Source: Pezicula radicicola
Lineage: Eukaryota; Ascomycota; Leotiomycetes; Helotiales; Dermateaceae
Assembly (NCBI GenBank): GCA_003008705.1
Contig: PDUO01000006.1
Location: 9,295 to 73,294, forward strand
DNA: 64,000 nucleotides
Direction of reading: 5' to 3'
A program made the position numbers and the translations under genes. Under the pieces are notes generated by a model. The model searched no databases and was not told where the DNA came from. It was given only the letters and a program-made list of their open reading frames with translations. Positions 35,219 to 47,254 of the stretch are shown here, in pieces; the stretch's first letter is position 1; every line of letters starts with the position of its first letter.

Positions 35219-38200
35219 TTAATTCTCTTCCAGTATTCCGCCCTCACCTCCCCCTTCCTCCCGCCATTCTCTACTCCGTTCAGTCAGCTTCTTGACGCCA
35301 CCAACACGGCCAGCCCAAAGACTTTCCACTGGGGTGCGGAAAGTATAACCTCGCTGGCTGCTGATGACGCCGATGGCCTGAAGAACAGCCTTCCGGCTGT
35401 CTCGGCCGAAGACCGCTGGATGATTGATCCATTCCAGACTGGCTTCAAGCTCAGCATCGAGAGCTGCAACAGTAGCGGCGTCAATACCGGGTGCCGTTCC
35501 CAGAGTTGAGAGGGTATCGTTGGAGCGATGGCGGGGGATGGAACTAGATGCATGAGAGTGTGAAGTGTTTGCAGAAGTTGGAGAAGGCGTGCGACGGCGA
35601 TCAGGTGTGGCGGTGGATGTAGGAGATATATCGGCCTGAGACGCTGGCCCGTTATGGTGTGGAATGCGTGGAGTGGGAGGTGGAATCGGAGGGAGGCCGC
35701 CCTTGCCGAGACCCTTCAGAATAGAACGAGTTTCGTTCAGGAGATGCTGAGCGCGGTCATGTTGGCCACGTGAGACGAGTGTGAGGGCACGAGTCAGCAT
35801 ATCAGAGGTAAGAAGCTCCATGCGGCGCTGAACGACGCTTGGATGGGGTGGAATAGGCGGTGTGTTTGGCCAAACTGAAGAATTCTTCCTTTGGGTATTT
35901 GTTACAGCTGGCAACATGGTGATTGCTAGTAACGAGGGACGGGGCATATGCGTGAGGGTGCCGTCGCGGAGGATATCTCCCCATGTCAGGTCGGCTTGGA
36001 TGAGTGGGACTTCTTCAATGGAGACGACTCGCTGGTCTTCTGCATCTAGGGGTCCACCAAGAGCTTCCAAGCCAGAAACGATGGACTCCCAGGGATCTTG
36101 TGGAACTTGTTCCTGAGAGCCAACATCTGGTGAGATGACAAGTTGTACGAGAATATCTCGCTTGTCACCGAACCTCAAATCTCCCAGCGAGGCCTCTGCA
36201 TCTTTGCCGGTTGCACGTTTGGTGATCTGTAGGGCTCCGCTGATCTTGACAAACTTAGCTGGAGAGCCTTCGGGAAGACGCAGCTTCAGCTTGACATTTT
36301 GATGAGACATTGTTTGCAAAGCTCCAAGACAACCTGCTAAACATTCCCGAAGCATCATCCAATCTTTAACATATGTATAAGATGCCTTGGTCCGTGTCGA
36401 CAACTCAATCATTGTGTCGGGCTTGTGCGTCATGCCAAGTCCAAAGGAATGAATGGCGATTTTTGCTGCTTCAGCTCTTGAGACAACGAAGTCAACGCTT
36501 TCTGGGTCAGACGTGGATGAGTCGCTAATCAAGATAATGGTGGCGATGGGGTTATTGGATTTCCGTTGCATAAGCAGATCCATGGCGACATTAGCACCTT
36601 CCACCACATCGGCTCGATGACTCTTTTGGCCTACAGGCCTGATAGCTGCCAAAATGCCTGGCCATCCATTCCAAGTCTTGGTTGTCATGCCCACCAGGGG
36701 TGCGGCACCGCCGCTTGACCCGAATGTGACGAGGCCCATACGGTCTCGCTCGCCCAAGTTTCCTACCATAAATTTTAGTGCATCACGTACAAGAGTGATT
36801 TTGACACCCTGCATGGATGAGGAGATGGGGACGACAACGACGATGTCGACAGGAACATGCACCGCCGCGGGAAGTCTTGAAGGAGCCATCGACCTTGTAT
36901 ATTCCGTAGGGGCTGTGGTTACCGATCTAGGGCCACCATAAGAAGAGGAGTTGATAGATGATACGCGTTTGCGCCCCTCGGGGTTAGTAACCCTTTGCCA
37001 ATCCTCTTCATCTGTCTCTGAGAGGTCGTAATCAGGGCTACGAACTGGAGAGCCTTCGACGGCGTTAAGGTCGAGAAGAGCCTGCTGCCACAATTTTAGT
37101 TGGTTTCGATTGTCGAACCGAAGATGGAAAGCTGGCAATTCGGCCACGGACAAGCTGAGCGTCAATATGTTATCATCTGCAGGTCGAAGATTAGACATCG
37201 TGATCTTCTCCGTCTGGCCAAGTTGAGCTTTACCATTGCCTGTCTCCGTAACCTCGTTCAAGTGCTTTTTGATCAGGATTGATCCCTTCAGAGTGCAGCG
37301 ACTCAATTTCCTGGCGGAGGCAGAATCGTCCCATTGTTGATGGCTTATTTTCTTCTCCTTGACGCAAATAAGCATCTCTGCGAAAAGGAAACATTCTAGC
37401 TCCTGCCAAGATTGCTTGTCTTTTCCAACTCGAATCGTACCGTACAGACGTAATTTTCCAAACCTACATCGATTAGCTCCCACATATTTTGTCAGATGTC
37501 ATCGAAAGAATGCGTACCTATTGAAATCCAGCCCGTGCCAGTTCTCCACACGCATACGGAGATTCTCTGTGATTTCTTCCAAAACCTCAGGAGACTCGTA
37601 AGGATAGAACCGCGGCGCACTTTGCGCGGGAGAAGGAGGCCGGGCATAAGTTTCTTCCGGTCGAAGAGGTGGAACTGGAGGAGCACTACGCAAATCATCC
37701 GGATCGGGTCTCCATTTGTTGTCCGGCACCTCAACGGTAACAAGGCAAGTTAAAGTCTGCTGCTGCCGCGAACGATTAAGAGTAGGGAACTCTGAGCGGA
37801 CACTAACCAATGGTGGTGGAATTGGGTTTCGCGTAACACTGGCCCGGGGACTGACGAGGTTGGTTTCCATAGATTGGACATCATAATCGTGTCGTCGAGG
37901 TGGTCCACTGGCTGATGTTTCAGGATATCCTACGGAAGATGCAGCACCACCAGTAAGCTCGCTGTCGTTGCGAGAGTGGCTATGAGCATTCGAAGAAGTT
38001 CTTGCCGGTATACCGTACTTATCAATCCGTTCTCTACTCTCCCTGCTGTCCCTGTTGCTACCGCCACGACTACTGCCACCATGACTGCTATCCCTCATTC
38101 TGTTATTGTCCTCCCTCATATCCCTAGGTGGTGGTTGTTGTTGGCGCGCATGTTCGTCTCTACTGGGCGGTCTGGTCGACTGGGTATCCCACGGGGTTGG

Positions 38201-39062
38201 TGTAGGAGTCGACCGCGAACGTATCGAGGGTTCACTGTTGGATACTGAGCGCACAATATTACTTAGCTTCTCTGTAAGGGGAGTGCCATCAGCCATCTAG
38301 CATGAAAAGGAGTACGAACCGCCATTGAATTTCTTACCAATGTCCAGCACATTGCCTCCTCTGCTGGTATCCAAACCCAGTGGCGCATTGCATGTCGGAC
38401 AGTACTGTGACTCGAACTCCTTAATATATTCGTAAAAACATGCTTCGTGCGAGACGTGTCCGCAGGAGAATTGTAGAATTCGTTCGCCGCGAAGGGTGTG
38501 TTCCAATGGCTCCTCGCAAACGGCGCACTCGCTTCCCACGAAGGTTCTCTCCCTCCTCGTTCGACTCCTATCCGTATCCAGCATTCCTGCCATTCCTCCG
38601 CCTAGCTTGCTCGACTCGCCACGTACCCCTAAGTATAAAGAATGTAACGACCGCGACAACGGCGTTTTGCGAAAGGTCGCAGCAGTAGCAGCAACGGGGT
38701 CTGGTGTTGAGATTGAAGGTCAGTACTGCTACTCCATGAAATGCTGTTTTGTTTTGCTACTACTATGCCATTGAACGAGGGGTGAAGCCGGAAGAAAGGC
38801 TTGCGACAGGATATAACTTAAATTGGGACTTGAATTGCTGCGTACTCTTTTGGGGTTGGGATCCTGCAACGCGTGCTCCACCACTGTCCCTGACCTTGTC
38901 CTTGTCCTTGTTGTCCTTCTCTCGCTTCCTGGCCCTGTTATTCCCTAGGAGTCCAAGCTCATACAACGCCGAAACCTGGTCTTTTATTCGTTGTTGTTCC
39001 TGGCTGGCTGGCGTGGCTGCCGTATTGTTGGAGGATTTAAATCCGAAGCTCCTGTTCGACAT
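35219..39062 (-). CDS. RING-H2 / PH / vWA protein of the Far1-Ste5 architecture
   Basis: The predicted product is 1192 aa from exons 39062-38846, 38700-38338, 38271-37518 and 37463-35219. All phases match. Exon 1 was found by tracing upstream because the RING exon has no ATG of its own. A RING-H2 is complete: C131, C134, C152, H154, H157, C160, C173, C176. A Ser/Arg/Pro-rich region follows. A PH-like domain (FGKLRLYGTIRVGKD onward) covers about 446-578. A vWA-like domain starts at about 650 (VPVDIVVVVPISSSMQG). The Pro-rich C-terminal third includes a helical RRMELLTSDMLTRALTLV stretch. This order is that of yeast Ste5 and Far1, which scaffold pheromone MAPK and polarity signalling at the membrane. 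By analogy it is a signalling adaptor or E3-like protein. The metal-binding Asp of the vWA MIDAS is replaced by Pro. Confidence 0.88.
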
Positions 39063-42000
39063 GTATCAATCTAGCAACTAGCATCTGCTTGCTGATTGTC
39101 TCGTCGCAGATATCCAGACGTCCCTCGCCTGTACTATTGCTTTTGAACAAACAACCTGTTCGGATCGAGAGAGGCTCAGCTTGTCAATCAGCCAATGGCT
39201 CACCACTGGGGTCTGTTCGTTGGGCGCGCAGGACACTTCCGAGTTTGTGGAGAAGGCAAAAGGGAAGCAACCAGCTCAGTGGAAACGGCGCAGCCAAGTT
39301 GAAGCCTGAAAGAAGGTATTTATATCAGGTCTATTATGGCTTCTGTTACGGTGGGCGACCTGTTCAGATTAGTTCTAAAGACCGGGCCCAATCCGTCAAG
39401 TTGTGGTTGCTCTTTTGGGTCAAAGAGAAAGCTGTGCGGGTTGACGGCGAGGGAGCGCGCACAGTCGTTGGCGGTTGAGTGGAGGCCTTCTGTTGGTTGA
39501 CAGGCCGGGTCTGATCTTGACGGATCTGGAGCACAGAGGAAACAAGCAATCAGAGCACACACTCTAGAACCAATGCCTCGCAGGATGTGGATGAACAATT
39601 AGTGGGTGCAAAGTGATTCCAAACAGCAAAGAAGAATGGATAAGTGAAAAGCGAGTGCAGAAGAAGGGGCGCGTGTTTCAATGGGAGGTAGCAGCAGCAA
39701 GGCAGGACGTCGGTGAAGTTACGGAAGACATCCGTAGATACTGGAGTATTTGTTTCCTCTGTTCCTGTACTACCACGCACGGAGGTAGGTTACTTTGTAT
39801 GCACTTGCTCGGACACATGTCTGTTGGAGGCAGAGTGCTCTCTGTTGCCAAATTGGGACAGGCTTGGGAAGGCGAATTAATTGTGACTGTCACATAGTCA
39901 CTAACTCAGGATGTGGGGATGCTATCATGGAGGGTGAGAATTGGTGGTACGATGACAATGGAGTCCTGCAAATGTAGGCGTTGTGTTAGCGGTGATTCGA
40001 CGTGCATATTCCCAGTCGGCAGTGGTAATGGCCCCAAAAGAAGCCTAGAAGGATAGCCTAGAAGAATAAGTGCACCAGCCCCAGCAGCCACCCCAATCTC
40101 ATAGTTTGGGACGCTAGATCAGTGGCGCGCTCTTCCTCTAAAATCACTTTATTTCTGACCCGAAAGAACGAAAATGAGATCCGCGGGCTTGCTACAGCGT
40201 GGACTGGCACATTACTGTAGCTAGGAAATATTATAGGTGCATGCGCAGTTTGGCACTTTATCTTGACTGTTCAACTAAGTACTGTACTGTACAGTACTGT
40301 AGACGCAAGCATGGAAGAATAGAAGACTGGAACCTAAATGACTAGATCGCTGCAGGTGTAATTAATAGCAGATATACGGAAGCAATAATGGAATAATGAC
40401 GGAATAATAAGACTATTATAGCTACCGGATATGTCTTAACGTACTTATTCGGCCACCGTATCTTCCCCGTTCAACAACGGGTTCGCATGCATGAGGCTTC
40501 TTGCTTCATCTGACTGCATACCCTGCGCCCGTTTCCCGCGCTGCTAGGACCTGCCTAGGAGGTGGATACTTAAGAGAGTGGTGGGCTGGTGGCTGGGCGT
40601 GAACTGACAGAAGGTACGAGTGCAGGGCTCGCAGGGGGCGATAGGCGACAGCCACCTACTGTAAGCAAGCATTCTGGTGGTGATTGTAGTTTAAAGTTGC
40701 CCTCGCTACGGAGTATCAAAGTCGACTAATGATTTTCTGCAGCGGTTTTGTCTCCCTTTTTGACCTGCGTCGCGCTGCTCTATGACGAGATACCTCACGG
40801 CCTTCGCTCCCTTAACCTCCCGTCCTCGAGGGCTTAAGCTACAGTACCTATCTACTTATCTGGTCCTGTAGCAGTAAGGAGTAACTCTCGTCGTCCTAAA
40901 CTCTTTCTTGCTACTGTAACAGACATGTGCAGATGATGCAGTAGAGTCAAAAGCCCCGCAACTGTTTTCTACGATGTTACCCATAGGCATGGTCCAGACA
41001 GTACTGCCCAGCGAAAAGTTAGAATCATGTTATTATTCCCAGCATCTGCACAAGAAGATTTGCAGTTCCCACTTTCTCGCCCCCAAATTGCAGCATTGTT
41101 CTGAAGCTGGCTCGGAGCTCCCAATATTGGCAGTCAATATTTCACCTGGGGGTACTTAGGGCAAACAGGCCGGGTACCAATCCGACTACTCCGTATTACC
41201 CATACGGAATATTCTCCTTTTATTTATGTATGCATTCATTTCGCTACTATCCGCATGGCTCTGTGCCACGAGGTGGACAAGATCATCTTATTTCCAAGTT
41301 AAAAATCGTTTCCGTTGTTGGCTGTATCTGGACCCAGAAAATGATTGCTGCGATGGGGGATCTCCGTTGAAATCAGATGGGGCACCCTTTTGGGCTTCTC
41401 CTTTCCTGACGATTGCGAATTGCAGACGCTTGGTGCCTACAAGCAACAAAGCTTTCGATCAAATATAGGAAAGGGGAAATCACATCTTCATCTCCGCCTC
41501 CAATGAAGGCTATTAGTAAGATGATCCGTCGCTGATTCCTCCCACAGAAGCTGTTGACAGTTGACACTTGATTACGAAGTAAAGTTGTAGTGGCGTGGAC
41601 GCACTCGCATTCATCAGTTGAGACGTGTCAGGTAAGATTGTAACTGATATTGCTCGTATTAGTCCCGTATGTTCTAGACAAGCTCGAGAAAACTGAGCGC
41701 TTTCAATAGCGTTATTTTTCAACCCAGCAAGATAGCTCCCGAAACCTGTAACACAGCTATGGGATACCAGCAATTCGGACCCCCTATCATTTCACAACAT
41801 TAATGCTGTGCCGCGACGAACATTTCATAAAAGTTCTCGAAAACCTCGTGAAAACTCCACAATCTCGAAATTCTCCGAGTTGCTGAAAGGCCCGAAAGAC
41901 CTTCCCGATTTGTCTGCACACAACATATCACAAACAGGCCCATGTCTCGGGTTCCCAGCCAACACAGGTCTCGATGCCATCATGGAGGGGCGTCATAATA

Positions 42001-45000
42001 AATTCAAGAGACTTCAAGTCTCCAATTGAACATTAAACTTCATGTTTCGGGTTAACTTTGTTCAACAACTGGCAAAGCAATGGTTACTGTGTATTCTAAC
42101 CAGTTGTATGGAGTACTAGTTCAAGAGCTAAGAGCCACCAGGACGCCAGCACGCTTCACTACACAGTAGCGAAACGAGCTACAACAAAGTTTGATGCCCT
42201 TGATGGTTTATCCACCTTCTTGGACAACCACGCCTTGAAACATCTCTTGTCCATGGAAACCCGCCATCAACCGATTGCTCACCAAGTCCATGGTTTGTCA
42301 AAAGTACCGGTACTTTGCTGGCTCCCAAACTCCAGAGTCCCAACTCCCAACACGTGTTTACTTTGCTTTTTATGCTTTTTCATGGAACAAATACGATTGA
42401 CAGGTTCTTCCGGCTCCAGCGAACAACATTCCAAGGTCCTGGGCGGAAAAATACAGGGCATAAACACATGTCATTGAACTAACATATTTCCGTTCCCGGG
42501 AACTATCAACCGTCCCGTCTTATGTTATTTTTTGACGTTTCGCTATAGGTCTACAGATACTTAAGTAACATCGCTTCAAGAAAAACTACGCCACTCATAT
42601 TACGAGTCAAGCTTTTGCTTTTACTTCTTAACCAAGAAAAAATTCTGCAGGCTATGACGACTCAGAATTGTGGTAGTTTTCCGACTGCTCATGATTTACA
42701 TACGATAGCGGCCCCATTATGGCACATTAACAACACCAATAACAACAACGTGGTTTTGACAGCTTCCCTGAACAATTAGTCAATCTACTAAAGTGCGCCA
42801 CGAGAGACAAACACCTGGCATAGCTGCTTTCAAAAGGCTAGTGGCCAACTTTTAGAAGCAAGCTACCTCACATGCCGGGGTTTTCCCTACACCTTTGTAC
42901 CATGTGGTTTGGCGTCACGGAGTCCAGAAAAGTCCGGCTGGGCGACTAATGACGGTTTCACACTTTCCCCGGTATCATCATGAGTCGTCAAAAAGGGAGG
43001 CAGAGTGCCTTTTCTTTTTAAACAGGAACACACTAAAAAGAATAAGGGAGCCTTCAAAAGCCGAGGATTTTTTTTTATTTCACCCAAGGTTGCGGGTGAC
43101 GGGTTTGCAGATCATGAGACCCCGTGCATGTTCAAGACGATAAATTCTTGTTCTAATCACAACAAAAGTCAATCATTACCAGGGTTATCCTTTGCATCTC
43201 TAAAGTTTGAGAGTTGATACTTCCCTGTCTCTATTGTTGATTGGATTTCGGGAATCGAATTATTGTTTGAACACGGAACGGGGCGTAGCTCTTCCCTCTG
43301 AAATTGTCACCTCGCATGTTGTCTCCTCTGTTCTCTTTTCTTTCCTTCAAAATCAGGGACCTAAGTTACCGTAGCAAGCAATACAACCCCATTGTTTCCG
43401 TTCCCTGACACTGGCATCGGAGGATATGCCACGTTGTCGGCTGAAAAAGAAGGACCGAAGAACGAACTAGATGTAGCCTTCATTCTGTAGCTTACGGCGT
43501 AGGCCCGTAGCTCTTCTCGTTCTCAAGTTAGTTGACCAAGCTAAATGCAGGAGATGTTGTACGTACTGCGCTATCTTTCGAACGAAAGGTACGAATCGAG
43601 CGAGCGGAAAAGGTACCCGGGGAATCTTGGATCGTCCAAAGTTCCCTCGAAGATCCTGGGAGTCGTCAGTCAAAGACAGCTTTTTTAGTTCAAGACATCA
43701 AAGCGTGACTTCTACGCTTCTTCCAAGCCCTTTCCTTGTGAGCCAGTCGTTCCGAGATGGCAGACATGCAGTTCTTGCTATCCGTATTATCTACTTCATA
43801 TCTGGGCTCTAATAAAATAGTGATTGACATGTTTAATAAAATAAGGCTGACTTCTCAACTGTGCATCAACTGCGTGACTACTTTGCTTTAAATCAACCAC
43901 TTGGCCAATGCAAGACATTACCAATAATGACCGGGAAATCGAAATATTGGTAAGAGCAATGCACATTGACACTGAGTATTGACTGTGGGAAACTTAGCCC
44001 AACTTTGGTACAGTATCCTGACGAACAGTAGATGTCTCTCAGATGCTCCTTCAAACTCCTGCTTCTTTGCTATCTCTACATCATCATCTAGTAACTACAA
44101 ACCACTAATAACATAGCAAACAACCATTAACAAAATTAATACCTCACACATATCCCCAAACCTCCGCTTCATTTCTCTCATGGACCTAAATTCTCACTTG
44201 TAGTCGTCACCACAATTCAACTCATTAAATCTCTTACTCCGCAATTCCTCTCTCGCCTTATAAAACACCCAATTATATCGAACACGAACTACCTTAGTAC
44301 AGAGAGTACTGCAACCGGAAGCCTGCATAACAGGTACTGTTTCACCCCACACAACCCCTCCAAAAAAGGAAGATCTCAACAAAGCTCATCCTCGCAGATA
44401 GGCGAGTAGAGTTTTGCTGGGAGCGGAAGACTTTGTTCATGATTGGTGGGTAACCCCCGGACAAAGATTACTATTACAGCCATCTCCTTGATACGTGTGC
44501 CTGCCTATACTTGTCAGACATTAAGAACAGGATAGCTCTTACTAGTTCACAGCCCTCATATTTGACGTAGATCTAGGCTGAGATTGAGAGATATTTTATA
44601 TCCTTGGACCTTGCCCGTCGTAATTCTAAAATGTGACGTCGGTAGCTACTTAATTCATATTTTTTGCTTTTGCCTGTTAAGCTTCGAGACCGATAGATGA
44701 TTTGCCGACATCTATGTGCATCGTGCATACATATAAGCAGTATCAAGTATGCTTGCGTTAGACAAATGTTGTCCCTCGCTGTCAAATATTAATGATCGTC
44801 AATACTTATCGGCATTTCATAACCAGGTATGCCGCAATACTTACCCTCGAAGAAATGAGCAAACTTACTACTCGTACTGGGGATGAATAAACGTTAAATT
44901 TAATGTGGCTCGTCACCTAATAATTAACGTTTTATTCATCCCTTCCCTAGTATGAGTAAACAAAAAACAAGCAAGAAGAACCATGCCAAGAATTACAGAA

Positions 45001-47254
45001 ACATCCCATTGCAAAGGTCACTGGAACAAAGCCTTGCTTGTATCGAAGCAATTGGTCTTATGATAATATGTACTGGTTATGATTGATGTTGGGGTACCTA
45101 GGTAGTCTCGGAAGACCCTCCGTCCGTCAGTACCGCTAGGCCGCATACAGGTCCAGTTCAAATGGCTCGCAAGAACGCTTCCTCTTTCAATGCCATGCCC
45201 GCTACTCTACACAGGGCTGATTTGTTAAATTACTACCGAAAGTACCAGGCAGAATACTTAGCCGCTACCTAAGTTAGCTCCCGCTTAGTATTGTTATTGC
45301 ACTTGCACGTTGATATAAACATTGGTTAGGAAACGCTGTACACGTGCGGCTTTCTGGTCCTACGCACGACCTATTGATTTTCTTCCATCAACTAAAGTAC
45401 GGAGTACAGCTTGCATTGCACCACGATGCAAGGAACCTGCAAGTCTCACCCGAAGCGACTACCGGTCTGCAAGTTACTCGAACACTGGGCATTATTGCAC
45501 CTGCGGTACTGTGCTGCACTCCGTACCTGCACCTCTGTCTGTAAAGGCAGTGTGAACCTCTAATACCTAGGACGTCATGCATGCTAGCAATAGTTCATAA
45601 GGCCTGTTAATAAGTTTAGGTTATCTGTCACTTGTACAGAGTATTTACAGGAGCCAGAGCCCTTCACCGCATGCGATCCGTCCGCATCTCGGATCTAATA
45701 TTCCAAAAACACACCACGTCCGTCACCCTGCAGCACGCAAGCATCCAAACATTGGTCAACCACATCCCAAGTGGGAATCAGTTACCAAAGTTGCCAGTTT
45801 CCTGGAAGCGCTCCTTGTATATATCATATACATTAAACATATCACCTTTAGCTTCATCTGCGTTTCAGAATTTCTGCTCGCTTCGACCAACGTTACTTGC
45901 AGCAGTCTGCAGAAACCACGGAGGCTATGCATGAGCAACGCAAGTCGCGATTGCATTTTGATAGCGTATCGATACTGCAGCTTTTCTTATCTAAGGAGGT
46001 AGATCCGCCTAGAAATGGTATTTCTAGGAGAAGACGGAGGGATGTACCCCGTAAACATCAACGAGAACGAGTCTGAAAATCCCCAGGAAATCTGAAGGAC
46101 ACCAGGTTCGGTTGACCTTTCCCGAGTAAACCCATCATGACGACCTTGTTGACTGTTGCCGGCTGCCGTGAAACGTAGAACCCTCAGACACAAATCGCGA
46201 GCAGGCGAAGCCGCCATAAGTGCTTGATGACTTCCTACCTTCCGAAGAACCTTTCTGGAATGGATGCGGTATCCAAAGATCTGGAAGTACATCGGGATTC
46301 GAGAGGCTTTCTGCTTTGTCCGTGAATCGGGGCAGAATTTTGACGTTTGTGGTTGGGTGGAGACATGTTGGCTTTCGGTGCACAGACGGGGGTGTGATTC
46401 AAGCTCGTAGGAGTGCAGAAGAAGGGATCTCCTTGTTTAAGGGTTCATTCTGTATGTATGACAGGATTGAGGAACTAGAGAGTGTTCGACTTCATAGGAT
46501 AGAGGTATGTTTGCATTGATCCATAATGATGATGGATGGATTATAGTGCTTATCGCGCCTTCAAGTGTTGTGGGGCCCTGAAGACTGCAGGTTGAACGTC
46601 GGCTGAAGAGGAAGGTGCTTTTGGAGAGTTGAGACTAGGGGATAATGTGTGTGTGGTCGAGGTGGTAATAGTCATCAGGTCGGCATGTAAATGCTATGAG
46701 ACCGAAGGATGCAAGAGAATAGGCTGAATTATGACGGCGGAGTAGAAGAAAGTGTTCGGCACGAAATGCTAATAGCTTTCGGGCTAACATCAGAACAGAG
46801 CATAGCCTGTCCTTTAAGATATCCATTACGCAATGCAATTGACAAAATTCATCGTAAATCAAGTTTGATGTTTAAAAATTAACTATCTCGTCCTCAATTA
46901 TTGTCTGCATTGGGGTTGAAGCAAGTAGTTCTCCATGTGCCGGCGAGCATGATAGCGGGTCAATATTTACTGTGGTCTTGAGTTCAACACTTCCTCTCCG
47001 AGAAGCGGCAAACAAACAAGAGGTCTTCCCTCGGTTATTTGGTTAATTCTGTTCACATGCCCTGAGTTGCAAATCGTGGTGCAACAGTGATTCGGTCCGA
47101 ATCTGTAGGTGGTTGGTAGATGGATGTTGCTTTTGAGCAATATGCTAGAATCGAGACAGTAATATGTTTCGAGAAGCGTCCTCTAGATATGCCCAACATC
47201 CCGGCGGAGTTTGTTTATCCCGACAAGTCCAGGTGGCTAGATTGCCTTTGTTTT
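39063..47254. other. Long stretch (about 8.2 kb) without a recognisable gene
   Basis: Many short ORFs of both strands are present but none longer than about 130 codons, and none has family-like composition or splice continuations I could support. It is not strongly AT-rich over most of its length. It contains TACGGAGTA motifs (40707, 41187, 45398), a 14-bp perfect palindrome at 40284-40297, and no tRNA or rRNA signature that I could see. It could hold long non-coding RNAs, regulatory DNA, or fast-evolving or broken genes. Confidence 0.55.
40284..40297. repeat. Perfect 14-bp palindrome GTACTGTACAGTAC
   Basis: Self-complementary and embedded in a TACTG/TACAG alternating tract (40279-40301). 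Function unknown. Confidence 0.7.

Noticed and set aside
39089..39478. 129-codon plus-strand ORF just upstream of the RING-PH-vWA gene
   Set aside because: Basic, Trp/Arg-rich composition without recognisable motifs. It lies in the probable promoter and 5' UTR of the divergent gene.
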